This document shows, in pieces, positions 28,552 through 38,224 of a stretch of 64,000 nt of DNA; positions within the stretch are counted from its first letter, which is position 1; every line of letters starts with the position of its first letter. The position numbers and the translations under genes are program-made. The notes below the pieces were generated by a model. That model was given only the letters and a program-made list of their open reading frames with translations. It was not told the origin of the DNA and made no database searches. Source of the DNA: Thermoguttaceae bacterium (GTDB lineage Bacteria; Planctomycetota; Planctomycetia; Pirellulales; Thermoguttaceae); NCBI GenBank assembly GCA_017405595.1, contig JAFRAC010000007.1, positions 124,001 to 188,000 of the forward strand, written 5' to 3'.

Positions 28552-28580
28552 ACCCTTAAAAAAGGGTAATTTTTATCTTT
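28552..28580 (+). terminator. Terminator-like hairpin with no gene in front of it
   Basis: Stem ACCCTT (28552-28557)/AAGGGT (28562-28567), loop AAAA, then a T-rich tail. The upstream 350 bases hold no plus-strand gene, so it may end an unannotated small RNA or shield the dnaK promoter. Confidence 0.4.
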
Positions 28581-28610
28581 TTCCGTGAAATGAATAATAA
28601 TTTTTGGGTT

Positions 28611-28625
28611 TGGCACACTTGTTGC
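28611..28625 (+). promoter_or_regulatory. Sigma-54 (RpoN, -24/-12) promoter of dnaK
   Basis: TGGCAC (28611-28616) and TTGC (28622-28625) separated by five bases, so GG (28612-28613) and GC (28624-28625) are exactly ten bases apart, the strict spacing of RpoN promoters. The site lies in an intergenic region on the correct strand. Predicted start is near 28637, leaving a leader of about 140 bases. An AT-rich tract lies immediately upstream. No CIRCE repeat is seen. Confidence 0.7.
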
Positions 28626-28644
28626 GTATGCCTAGGTTGCTTCT

Positions 28645-28674
28645 CCCTCTGCGGTGTATTTCTGCCGCGGAGGG
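28645..28674 (+). promoter_or_regulatory. Hairpin at the start of the dnaK leader
   Basis: A 10-bp stem (28645-28654 with 28665-28674, one G-U pair) and 10-base loop close to the predicted 5' end of the mRNA. A second small hairpin GCCGG-TTTA-CCGGC (28735-28748) sits about 15 bases before the RBS. They may stabilise or gate the mRNA; this is inference. Confidence 0.4.
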
Positions 28675-28777
28675 GGACCGGCCGGGACGCAAGCCGGGCC
28701 TGCCGGAAAAGAGAGCAGAAAACAAAACGACAAAGCCGGTTTACCGGCAATGTTCATTCGATAGGAGGATTTAAACT

Positions 28778-30685
<1,908 letters not shown>

Positions 30686-30749
30686 CCGGTTCCGCGTTCC
30701 TCGGAAACATTCTTAACGATTTCCTTCATTTCTTTCTCCTTTCGGGGGT

Positions 30750-30777
30750 GCGCCCGTGCGCGAAAGCGCGCGGGCGC
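30750..30777. terminator. Strong hairpin between convergent dnaK and GT2 genes
   Basis: A 12-bp G+C stem (30750-30761 with 30766-30777) closed by a GAAA tetraloop. No T-tract follows on either strand, so it may be a factor-assisted terminator or an mRNA 3'-end stabiliser for dnaK. Confidence 0.5.
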
Positions 30778-30869
30778 GCTCTCGTACCGGGGAGAAAGCC
30801 GCTCGTTCTCCGGCGGGAAAAGAGGCTTTTCCGATTGCCTCTTTCGGACCAAAGCGGTGCTGCCGGGAT

Positions 30870-31583
30870 TCACTTCCCCGATTTTAAAAGCGCGAATCCG
30901 ATTGTCTGACGGAAACTTTTTAAGGAGACTTTGACCAGCTTCCACTTTTTGATCGAGACCTCTCCGGTCTGCCGGTCCCGCTGGGGGACGGGGCACTCGA
31001 AAGAGCGGAGCCGCCGTTTGGCCGCCATACCGGTGATGATCACGTTCGGCGCGAAGGTCGTTAGGGGGATAAGGCGGTAGATCGGCGCAAAGGCGCTTGC
31101 GCGCATCAGCCGGTAAGGTGTGTTCACGTCCCAGACGCTCTTCCCGTAGAACAGGCGGACGGTCAGCCTCGAGACCGCGCTCATCACCTTGCGGGGGAGG
31201 GGCTGTCTGCGCCCGTCGCGGCGTCCGACCAGAAAATCATAATCCTCGCGCTTTTCCCAAAGTTTGGAGAATGATTCCGGACCCATTTCATCGTCGGAGT
31301 CGATCTGAAAGATCCATTCCGCCTCGCCGCAGCCGGCCAGGTAACCGGTCAGGATAGTGTTCCCGTGCCCGCCGTTCGGCTTGTCATGGATTCTGACCCT
31401 GCCGCCGAAACGCGGCTCGGCTTCCCGCATGACTTTTAAACTGTTGTCTTTCGATCCGTCGTTATACGCATCGATACGGTAGTTTATCCCGAGCCGGTCG
31501 AGTTCGTTTACCCACTTTTCAAGTACGGAAACAATGCAGGCTTCTTCGTTATAGACCGGAATGACAACAGCCAGTTCGAGCAT
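30870..31583 (-). CDS. Family 2 glycosyltransferase (DPM1-like)
   Basis: The 237-residue protein has the GT2 layout: VVIPVYNEEACIVSVLEKW (nucleotide-binding start), DAYNDGSKDNSLKVM, and the DxD-type QIDSDDEMGPESF. It ends without the membrane helices seen in some DPM1-like enzymes, so it is peripheral or partner-bound. Such enzymes load a sugar onto polyprenyl phosphate or extend a glycan. Immediately upstream is a GtrA-family membrane protein (15 bases away), the usual partner for flipping polyprenyl-sugar. UDP-galactopyranose mutase is next in the cluster. Confidence 0.87.
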   Translation of the reverse strand: MLELAVVIPVYNEEACIVSVLEKWVNELDRLGINYRIDAYNDGSKDNSLKVMREAEPRFGGRVRIHDKPNGGHGNTILTGYLAGCGEAEWIFQIDSDDEMGPESFSKLWEKREDYDFLVGRRDGRRQPLPRKVMSAVSRLTVRLFYGKSVWDVNTPYRLMRASAFAPIYRLIPLTTFAPNVIITGMAAKRRLRSFECPVPQRDRQTGEVSIKKWKLVKVSLKSFRQTIGFALLKSGK

Positions 31584-31598
31584 CGGTTTTCCCCCGGA

Positions 31599-32042
31599 TT
31601 AAGGTTCGGCGCGGTTTTCCCGCCGCGCGAAGGTGAACATTTTGTTGAGTGTAAACTGAACGGCGGTCACAATGAAGATGATCGCCAGTTTGGAGGCGAA
31701 GGTCGGCAGTCCCCACTTCTCGATAAAGAGCCAGAGCAGCAGCGCACTGATTCCGCACCCCAGCATCCCGATCAGGTAGAAGGAGCAAAACCGGAAGAAG
31801 AGACGGTTTTTCGTTTTGAAATTGAAAAACGCGTTCAGGAAAAAATTGTTGACAATACCGCACGAAACACTGATCAGGTTCGCAATCTGGTAATGAACGC
31901 CGACACGGGTCAGCAGGTAAAAAAGAACCGCATCAAGCGTCGCGCCCGAGACGCCGATCACGCAGTAGCGGACCAGTTCGGCCAGCGCTGCGGAATGGGG
32001 CGTTATGTCGGAAGGCGTACTGGGTTCGGCGTTGATATTCAT
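31599..32042 (-). CDS. GtrA family membrane protein
   Basis: A 147-residue protein with four membrane helices. The family signature includes LVRYCVIGVSGATLDAVLFYLLTR in the first helix, 'NNFFLNAFFNFK' after the second, and 'QFTLNKMFTFARR' at the end. GtrA proteins are linked to translocation of polyprenyl-phosphate sugars across the membrane. The neighbours, a GT2 enzyme and Glf, support a role in decorating surface glycans. Confidence 0.9.
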   Translation of the reverse strand: MNINAEPSTPSDITPHSAALAELVRYCVIGVSGATLDAVLFYLLTRVGVHYQIANLISVSCGIVNNFFLNAFFNFKTKNRLFFRFCSFYLIGMLGCGISALLLWLFIEKWGLPTFASKLAIIFIVTAVQFTLNKMFTFARRENRAEP

Positions 32043-32080
32043 TTCGGTTTTACGGATTCTCCGGACACGCAGATCTTTTT

Positions 32081-33265
32081 TTAACGGCGGAACGCGCGTT
32101 CGTAAAGGTCCAGCGCGTTTTCTACGGCGCGGTCCATGTCCCAGTACTGATAGGCGCCGAGACGTCCGCCGAGATGCCAGCCCGGCCGTTGGGTGATTTC
32201 CCCTGCGTATTTTTTGTAGAGTTCCCGGTTCCGCTCATTGTTGATCGGATAGTAAGGCTCGTCCCCCGGTTTCCAGGCCGCGGGAAACTCTTTGCAAATG
32301 ACCGTCTTTGCCGACTCGAAGATCTCTTCCCGTTCGGGATGGTAATGCTTAAACTCGTGGATCCGCGTCCAGGGGACATCATGATCGGCGTAGTTCATCA
32401 CCGAGGTTCCCTGAAAGTCGGCCGTGTTGTGTGTTTCCCATTCGAAACGGAGGGAACGCCATTCGAGATACCCGTATTTGTAGTCAAGAAGCCGGTCCGC
32501 CGGTCCGGTCCAGACCGTTTCGACCGATTCCGGGAATAACCCGCGCACATCGAAATAGTCGGTGTTCAGAAAAACGCGGATTTTGGGATTCTCCAGAAGC
32601 CGCGCGAAGAGTTTGCCGTAACCGTCGATCGGGATCCCCTGAAATGGGTCATTGAAATAATCAATGTTGTAATTTCGGCGGACCGGTAGGCGCGTAATGA
32701 TTTCGGCGGGGAGTTCTGCGGCAGGCCGTCCCCACTGCTTTTCGGTATACTCTTTAATAAAGGCACGGTAAAGATCTTCGCCGATCAGGGAGATTGCCTT
32801 CTCTTCGAGATTGGCGGGAACACGGTCCCGGAACTTCTCGGCCGAGGCAGCAAGGAACGGTGCGACATCGGCCGGTTTCAAGTTCTTTTCGAAGAATGTG
32901 TTGATGGTGAAAAGCGAGATCGGCATGGCATAGACACGGCCGCGGCGGGTGATCATCACTTTGTGCCGATACGTGTTAAATTTGGTGAAACGCGAGATGT
33001 AGTCCCAAACCCGTTGTGACTTTGTGTGAAAAATGTGTGAACCGTAACGGTGTGTTTCGATTCCTGTTTCCGGATCCGGGGCTGAATAGCTGTTCCCGCC
33101 GAATTGAGAGCGCTTTTCCAGGACGAAGACATCGCGGCCCCCGTCGGACGCGAGCCGTTCGGCCATCACGCTGCCGAAAATGCCGCTGCCGACAACGACA
33201 ACGGGTTTCCGGCAGCGGCGGAATTCCTCGCCGAGACGGGAAAAATCAGAAAAGGGTGTTTCCAT
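32081..33265 (-). CDS. glf: UDP-galactopyranose mutase
   Basis: A 394-residue flavoenzyme. The FAD-binding start is VVVVGSGIFGSVMAERLA, with EKRSQFGGN after it. Family motifs RHKVMITRRGRVYAMPISLFTIN, ADRLLDYKYGYLEWRSL, and the C-terminal GRLGAYQYWDMD are present. It makes UDP-galactofuranose for cell-surface glycans. I chose the ATG at 33265 (GGTGAAAG upstream) over the ATG at 33313, which has no RBS. It heads a cluster with gtrA and a GT2 gene on the same strand. Confidence 0.92.
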   Translation of the reverse strand: METPFSDFSRLGEEFRRCRKPVVVVGSGIFGSVMAERLASDGGRDVFVLEKRSQFGGNSYSAPDPETGIETHRYGSHIFHTKSQRVWDYISRFTKFNTYRHKVMITRRGRVYAMPISLFTINTFFEKNLKPADVAPFLAASAEKFRDRVPANLEEKAISLIGEDLYRAFIKEYTEKQWGRPAAELPAEIITRLPVRRNYNIDYFNDPFQGIPIDGYGKLFARLLENPKIRVFLNTDYFDVRGLFPESVETVWTGPADRLLDYKYGYLEWRSLRFEWETHNTADFQGTSVMNYADHDVPWTRIHEFKHYHPEREEIFESAKTVICKEFPAAWKPGDEPYYPINNERNRELYKKYAGEITQRPGWHLGGRLGAYQYWDMDRAVENALDLYERAFRR

Positions 33266-33743
33266 CAATAGACTTTCACCGCAGTTGATTTGGGACAGGA
33301 CATGTTTACTCAAACGAAAACCGCAGACCCCGCCATCAAGCCTGTCCCCTTCTTTGGATGTCGATGTTCCTTTTCCGGAAACGGCTTTTTATCCGGCCGT
33401 ACGGGACTGCCCCTTATCGCTCCTTTATCGAAAAGAGCAGACTTCCCCCGCCATCTTCTTCCCGCGAACCGCTATAACCGCTATAAAACCGAATCTTTCG
33501 GAACCATTTCGTGAAAAAGGCTTAAATTCTCCCGCTTCAACTTGTTTTGCCTATTTTAACTATGTAAAATATTAGGATGGGGGGAAGTATCCCCTTTTCT
33601 CTCAGGAAAGATCTTGGAGGAAAGCGGATCGGGTTTCCGTATATTGGAAAAACCATTCAAATCCGGCGGGCCGGGGCGAGTCCTGTTTTCAAGGGGCGTC
33701 CCGGCGCGGCCGGAGTTGTTGCAGCAGTTGTAGAGGCATTTCT
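33266..33743 (+). other. Intergenic region between glf and the DUF1598 gene
   Basis: About 480 bases with no convincing gene. It holds a promoter (33542-33570), a short GGGGA-AGTA-TCCCC hairpin with T-run at the predicted start of the transcript (33581-33598), and an imperfect hairpin at 33632-33654. The plus-strand leader to the gene at 33744 is about 165 bases. Confidence 0.45.
33542..33570 (+). promoter_or_regulatory. Possible sigma-70-type promoter for the DUF1598 gene
   Basis: TTGTTT (33542-33547), 17-base spacer, TAAAAT (33565-33570). Spacing is ideal, boxes 3/6 and 5/6. Confidence 0.45.
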
Positions 33744-35276
33744 ATGAAGATGATAAAAGGAATCGGTCGGGCCGCCCTCGGTTTGGCGCTCTTTTCATTG
33801 ATTGCGCTTTCGACGGTATCGGTCAGCGCCCAATACGGCGGCGGGAGTTACGGAGGGGGCAGCCGCAGCGGCGGTTACGGGGGAGGCAGCCGCAGCGGCG
33901 GTTACGGCGGCGGAGGCCGGAATGGCGGTTACGGAGGGGGCGGCCGCAGCGGCGGTTACGGCGGCGGCGGTTATGGCGGCGGTTATGGCGGTTCAGGCTA
34001 CTCCTCTCTTTCGGGTGTCGCGCTGGCCGACGGTGTCCTGTTCCGGGCCCCGGAAGCCGACAATGTCATCGGCCAGGCCCGGCTGGAAGCCGCGTATCAA
34101 GGGATCCCGGGTGAGATGAGCCGCCTGAGTTCCTGCCGCAAGGTCTCGCTGAACCGGCTCGAAGCGGCGGTCAAGGCCAACGGAGGAACGGTGACTCCCG
34201 AGATGGAAAACCTTGCCGGTCTCGAAAAGATCGACTATGTTTTCTTCTATCCCGAAACCAAAGATATTGTGATTGCCGGGCCCGCCGAAGGGTGGCAGCC
34301 GGGAATCGAACAGTCGGAAGTCGGCATCGAGAGCGGACGACCGACTCTGAAACTCGCCGATCTGGTCGTCGCGCTACGCGCCTATCCCGCCGACACGCAG
34401 CCGACCAAACTGATCGGCTGTTCGATCGACCCGACCCAGGAAGGGCTCGTCGAGATGCAGAAGTTTCTCCGCACCGCGGCGCAGCCCGATGTCGGCGATG
34501 CCGGTCAGCTTGAAGATTACGCCGACGGGATCCATGACGCGCTCGGTCTGCAGGACGTGAACATTTGGGGAATCTCCCCGAAAACCCATTTCGCCCTGAC
34601 CCTTCTGGCCGCCGACTACCGCATGAAACTGATCGGAATCGGTCTGGAAGAGAAACCGGTTCCGATGACGAACTACGTTGAAAAGTCGAACCCGCAGGCG
34701 ATGGCGAAAAACGCGCTGGTCCGCTGGTATTTCCAGCCCGACTACGACTGCGTGGTTCAGACGAAAGACGGGCTCGGGATCGCGATCCTCGGCGACGGTG
34801 TGAAACTGGTCGGTGAAGACGAGCTGGTTGCTTCCCAGGGGAAACGGTTTGCCACCGGAAAGGCGAACAAGGCGAGCCGGAGTTACACAAAAAGCTTTAC
34901 TGAGCAGTTCTCGAAGATCGCCGCGGCGCTCCCCGTTTACGCCGACCTGCGGAACCTGATCGACATGTCGGTTGTTGCCGCGTGGCTTCAGAAAGAGGAT
35001 ATCTATACCAAGGCCGGCTGGGCGATGGATTTCTTCGGCAATGAAGAGTCGTACTCGGTTGAAACGGTTCAGCCGATCGAAAAGGCCGAAACCGCCGTCA
35101 ACATCATCTCTCACGGCAAGAGTACTGTTTCCTTCCCGGTCGGCGGCGGCGTCATGATCGAGCCGGCAACCGCCCTGTCGGCGGAACACCTGATCGCCGA
35201 CCAGGACGGTAAAGTCGAACAGAAGAAAGCCGAAACCGCCGAGACGGTCAAATCGGATATTTGGTGGTGGGACTGA
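33744..35276 (+). CDS. DUF1598 protein with glycine-rich repeat N-terminus
   Basis: 510 residues. A signal peptide (1-30, ending SVSAQ) is followed by about 60 residues of Gly/Tyr/Ser/Arg repeats (units such as GGYGGGSRS). A folded region (about 90-480) matches DUF1598, a domain known from planctomycetes, with 'KIDYVFFYPETKDIVIAGPAEGW' and 'YFQPDYDCVVQTKDGLGIAILG'. The function of DUF1598 is unknown. Export and the sticky Gly-rich segment suggest a surface or periplasmic structural role, which is inference. A clear terminator follows. Confidence 0.85.
   Translation: MKMIKGIGRAALGLALFSLIALSTVSVSAQYGGGSYGGGSRSGGYGGGSRSGGYGGGGRNGGYGGGGRSGGYGGGGYGGGYGGSGYSSLSGVALADGVLFRAPEADNVIGQARLEAAYQGIPGEMSRLSSCRKVSLNRLEAAVKANGGTVTPEMENLAGLEKIDYVFFYPETKDIVIAGPAEGWQPGIEQSEVGIESGRPTLKLADLVVALRAYPADTQPTKLIGCSIDPTQEGLVEMQKFLRTAAQPDVGDAGQLEDYADGIHDALGLQDVNIWGISPKTHFALTLLAADYRMKLIGIGLEEKPVPMTNYVEKSNPQAMAKNALVRWYFQPDYDCVVQTKDGLGIAILGDGVKLVGEDELVASQGKRFATGKANKASRSYTKSFTEQFSKIAAALPVYADLRNLIDMSVVAAWLQKEDIYTKAGWAMDFFGNEESYSVETVQPIEKAETAVNIISHGKSTVSFPVGGGVMIEPATALSAEHLIADQDGKVEQKKAETAETVKSDIWWWD
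33830..34005 (+). repeat. In-frame glycine-rich tandem repeats
   Basis: Six to seven imperfect units of about 24-27 bases encoding GGYGGGxRS-like peptides. Third-base differences between units show both expansion and drift. Unit number could vary between strains. Confidence 0.75.
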
Positions 35277-35319
35277 TTCTGTAATCGGTACCGGAAAAAG
35301 CAGGGCCGAAACAGCAGTG

Positions 35320-35362
35320 CGCGCCGGAGATCTGTACAAAGACGGTTCTCCGGCGCGTTTTT
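35320..35362 (+). terminator. Intrinsic terminator of the DUF1598 gene
   Basis: A perfect 11-bp stem, CGCGCCGGAGA (35320-35330) with TCTCCGGCGCG (35347-35357), followed by TTTTT (35358-35362). Confidence 0.85.
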
Positions 35363-35442
35363 GGAGGCGGGGAGTTTTTGTCCGCCGTGCGCCGGGTATC
35401 CGCCATTTTGCCGGGTTTCGAGTTTGTATTGGTTCCTGATCC

Positions 35443-35451
35443 TGTTATAAT
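35443..35451 (+). promoter_or_regulatory. Extended -10 promoter before the repeated membrane protein
   Basis: TGTTATAAT, an extended -10 with perfect TATAAT (35446-35451), about 65 bases before the ATG at 35517. No good -35. Confidence 0.5.
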
Positions 35452-35516
35452 TTCTCTTGTCCCGTAAATTCCGCCGCGTCACGTGCCGCAGCGCCCGATA
35501 AAACCGGAGATGAACC

Positions 35517-36641
35517 ATGATCAAACGTCGACGCCTGTGTATCGCCGGTATCTTTTGTCTGTCCCTTTTTGGTCTCGGGTTTCTCGGGCTTATGGTGTTG
35601 GCGACCTGCACTTCGCGGCAGTATCCGCTGATTGCCTTAACGTCGGAAGTTTTTTACTGTTCCGGGCTGATCGGTTTGCTCGCGGTTTCAGCCGTTTTGC
35701 TGATGAACAGCCGATGGTTTAAAAACAGATGCGGTGAAATTGAAAACCGAAAGGGGGTTGCCGCGGCCAGACGGAAACGTCTGAATCTCATTCGGATTCT
35801 TTGTCTGCTTCTTTTCGCCCTGGGCCTTCTCGGGTTTTATCTGTTGTCACTCCGTTTCTCCTCACTGGCCCGCTGGCTGTGTGCGCTCCTTGTTCTAACG
35901 TCGGTGGCCTTTTACTATTCCGGTCTGATCGGTTTTATGGCGTCTTTGGCGGATTGGTTGACGAACAGCCGATGGTTTATGGCCCGATACGGCGATTTCG
36001 AAAACCGGCTGCGAAGCGTTTACGCCGGACAGAAGCGTCTGAATCCCGTTCCGTTCGCCGTTCTGTTTCTCTGTCTGCACCTTGTTTGCTGCGGGCTGCT
36101 TCTCTTCGGAATAACCCATTCCGGTGATTTCGGCGGGATGCATTGGACCGTCATATTCGGTTTTGCGGCGGCCGCTGTGAGCAGTGCCGGTCTGATTGGT
36201 TTCATACTCTTCCCGCTGCTCAGAAACAGGAAAAGGCCGGAAGGCGAAGATACCGCCGAATCCGAAGACCAAAGAGACGCTGCGCCCAGCCGGAAATTCC
36301 GCAGTGCCGTTCTGATTGCGGTCGGTGCCCTCTGCCCCGCTCTCTTTCTGTTGAGTATCGCGGCACCCCGTTTGTTGCCGCTGTTCGGTTTTCCCGACGT
36401 TGTCTGGCTGGGCGGGCCGGCTCTCGTAATCGTTGTGTTTTTCTTTTTTGCCGCGGGTCCTGTCGGGAGCGGCGCCGTTCTGAGAGCCTTGGTTTCAAAC
36501 CGAAATTGGTTCTGCGACAAAACCTCTTGGCTTGAAATCGTCCTCTTGTTGCTGCTGTTGTTCGCGAATACCGCCGCGGTTTTCCCGCTCTCCTTTTTTA
36601 CCACGCTGGAATTTCTGAATTGCAGCGGATTCATCAAATGA
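35517..36641 (+). CDS. Membrane protein built from four related units
   Basis: The 374-residue protein has about twelve hydrophobic segments. A repeated unit is visible: SGLIGLLAVSAVLLMNSRWF, SGLIGFMASLADWLTNSRWF, AGLIGFILFPLLRN, and GPVGSGAVLRALVSNRNWF. The units are about 90-120 residues apart, each after a hydrophobic pair of helices. The first two are also followed by similar basic tails ending in KRLN. I do not recognise the family. The pattern shows internal duplication with loss of similarity toward the C-terminus. A weak hairpin with T6 (36661-36690) may end the transcript. Confidence 0.7.
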   Translation: MIKRRRLCIAGIFCLSLFGLGFLGLMVLATCTSRQYPLIALTSEVFYCSGLIGLLAVSAVLLMNSRWFKNRCGEIENRKGVAAARRKRLNLIRILCLLLFALGLLGFYLLSLRFSSLARWLCALLVLTSVAFYYSGLIGFMASLADWLTNSRWFMARYGDFENRLRSVYAGQKRLNPVPFAVLFLCLHLVCCGLLLFGITHSGDFGGMHWTVIFGFAAAAVSSAGLIGFILFPLLRNRKRPEGEDTAESEDQRDAAPSRKFRSAVLIAVGALCPALFLLSIAAPRLLPLFGFPDVVWLGGPALVIVVFFFFAAGPVGSGAVLRALVSNRNWFCDKTSWLEIVLLLLLLFANTAAVFPLSFFTTLEFLNCSGFIK

Positions 36642-36758
36642 CCGCCGGGCGGGAGTTGGGCAGGAAGTCTTTCGGCACAGTCCTGTTTTTTGGGGGCAGA
36701 CCAAAACAGAAAAATTTTGTCAATAGATAAAAATAAAAGAGAAGATCCCGTTCCGTGA

Positions 36759-36782
36759 GCGGGGGGCCGCAAAGCCCCCCGC
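36759..36782. terminator. G+C hairpin between convergent genes
   Basis: A 9-bp stem GCGGGGGGC (36759-36767)/GCCCCCCGC (36774-36782) with a six-base loop. It lies between the repeated membrane protein (+) and the DUF1015 gene (-). On the minus strand a T-rich stretch follows about 15 bases later. Confidence 0.5.
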
Positions 36783-36798
36783 CGGTTAACGGCTCTTT

Positions 36799-38139
36799 TT
36801 ACTCAAGCCCGTTGAACACGAATCCGGTAATCAGTTTCGGATAGAAGTAGGTGCTCTTCGGGGGCATCCGTTCGTTCAGGAAACTCAGCTCCTTGATGTC
36901 CTTCACTGTGGCCGGCATGACCAGCGCCGCCAGCGGGAACTGGTTCGAGAGTTTTTTGCCGTCTTCGTCGGTGTGTCCTTCCCCCTTGATCGAGTCGGCG
37001 ACCTCTTTAACGGAATGAACGTATTTCGGCTTTTCGTGTTTCGCCAGCCCGAGCAGGCTGTCCACGACGAGCCGGTGCAGAATGGCGACGCCCAGATGCT
37101 GCCATTCGGGATGGTGTTCCGGCGCCACTTCCGCCATTTTGGCGCGGCCGGCGTCGGTGATCTGAATCAGGGACCAGCGCCCGTCTTTTCCGGTGTAGAT
37201 GGCCATCGTTCCCTGGTCGTTCATCTGTTCGATCATCGTCCAGGCCTTTTCGGCCGCCGCGGTACCGTCGCCAACCGTCGTCACACGGAACGCGTCGCCG
37301 AGCTTTTCGATCAGGTCGGCCTGGGAGAAATAGGGCACGTCGCGGAAGAGGCGGTGGGTCGGCAGAACCAGCAGGCCCGGATCTTCCATAGCCACACAGA
37401 CCATCAGCACGTAGTTCGCCGGGTGGTCTTTGGTGAGCGCACCCGTCTCGCCGATCTGCTTGCGGTAGTTGCAGGCGGTTTCGTAACGGTGATGCCCGTC
37501 GGCGACAAAAATCGGTTTCGGCCCCATCGCCGCGACCACTTTGTTCAGGATTTCCGGGTCGGTGACAACCCACATTCTGTTGATCACGCCCAGATGGTCC
37601 ACGGCTTCGATCGGGGTCAGTTTCGAGGCGGCCTCGTCGAGCATCTTTTGGATGTTGTCGCCGCCGTCGGGGTAGAGGCCGAAAATCTGGCTGAAGTTCG
37701 TCTTACATGCGGTAGTGAGCATCAGCCGGTCCATTTTCGGTCCGCTCATTGTCTCTTCGTGCGGGAAGACCATTCCCTGACCGAATGGCACAGCTTCGCA
37801 CCGGCACATAAACCCTTTGCGGGTATAGGTTTTGCCGCCGACTTCATAGATTTGATGATAGACATAAAGGGCAGGGGCGGTTTCCTGAAAGAGAACCCCT
37901 TCGCTCTTCCACTCTTTCAGCGTGCGGGCGCTGCGTGTGTAGCGGTTGTCCTGCTCGGTGTCGTGTTCCGGGTCCTTCTTGTTCAGGATCAGGCGGACAA
38001 CGTTGTTCGGATGTTTGGCGTAGAGCTCATCCTGGAGCTGGTCGTCAATGACATCGTACGGGGGGGCGATCACGTCGGTCAGCTGACCGACCCGGGCGGG
38101 GTTGTACCGCCAAGCGGCGAGCGGTTGAATATTCGGCAT
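36799..38139 (-). CDS. DUF1015 family protein
   Basis: The 446-residue soluble protein has DUF1015 hallmarks: ADVIAPPYDVI-type start (here 'TDVIAPPYDVIDDQLQDEL'), 'LYVYHQIYEVGGKTYTRKGFMCRCE', 'GMVFPHEETMSGPKMDRL', and 'PIFVADGHHRYETACNYRKQ'. The DGHHRYET block is highly conserved across the family and looks like an active or binding site. The biochemical function is not established. It follows ahcY on the same strand with a gap of 85 bases. Confidence 0.9.
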   Translation of the reverse strand: MPNIQPLAAWRYNPARVGQLTDVIAPPYDVIDDQLQDELYAKHPNNVVRLILNKKDPEHDTEQDNRYTRSARTLKEWKSEGVLFQETAPALYVYHQIYEVGGKTYTRKGFMCRCEAVPFGQGMVFPHEETMSGPKMDRLMLTTACKTNFSQIFGLYPDGGDNIQKMLDEAASKLTPIEAVDHLGVINRMWVVTDPEILNKVVAAMGPKPIFVADGHHRYETACNYRKQIGETGALTKDHPANYVLMVCVAMEDPGLLVLPTHRLFRDVPYFSQADLIEKLGDAFRVTTVGDGTAAAEKAWTMIEQMNDQGTMAIYTGKDGRWSLIQITDAGRAKMAEVAPEHHPEWQHLGVAILHRLVVDSLLGLAKHEKPKYVHSVKEVADSIKGEGHTDEDGKKLSNQFPLAALVMPATVKDIKELSFLNERMPPKSTYFYPKLITGFVFNGLE

Positions 38140-38224
38140 CGGAAAAAACCTTTCGTTAAATCGAAGGGGATCATGATTCCTTTCGGGTGGAAGGATTTCC
38201 CGGGGCCCGAAAGGAAGGTTGTTT

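Larger units (their letters stand above)
28191..28777 (+). other. Long intergenic region upstream of dnaK
   Basis: About 590 bases with no convincing gene. It holds a small inverted repeat CGAATC-TAAC-GATTCG (28242-28257), a terminator-like hairpin with T-tract (28552-28580), an AT-rich stretch, a sigma-54-type promoter (28611-28625), and a structured leader with hairpins at 28645-28674 and 28735-28748. A strong RBS (GGAGGA, about 28764-28769) ends it. A small RNA ending at the orphan terminator is possible. Confidence 0.5.

Noticed and set aside
28335..28590. Short plus-strand open frames in the dnaK upstream region
   Set aside because: Three overlapping frames of similar length, Arg/Phe/Gly-rich, with no RBS; a non-coding region with a terminator and promoter fits better.
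28191..28777. CIRCE (HrcA) element before dnaK
   Set aside because: I looked for TTAGCACTC-N9-GAGTGCTAA and found no match here or before groEL1.
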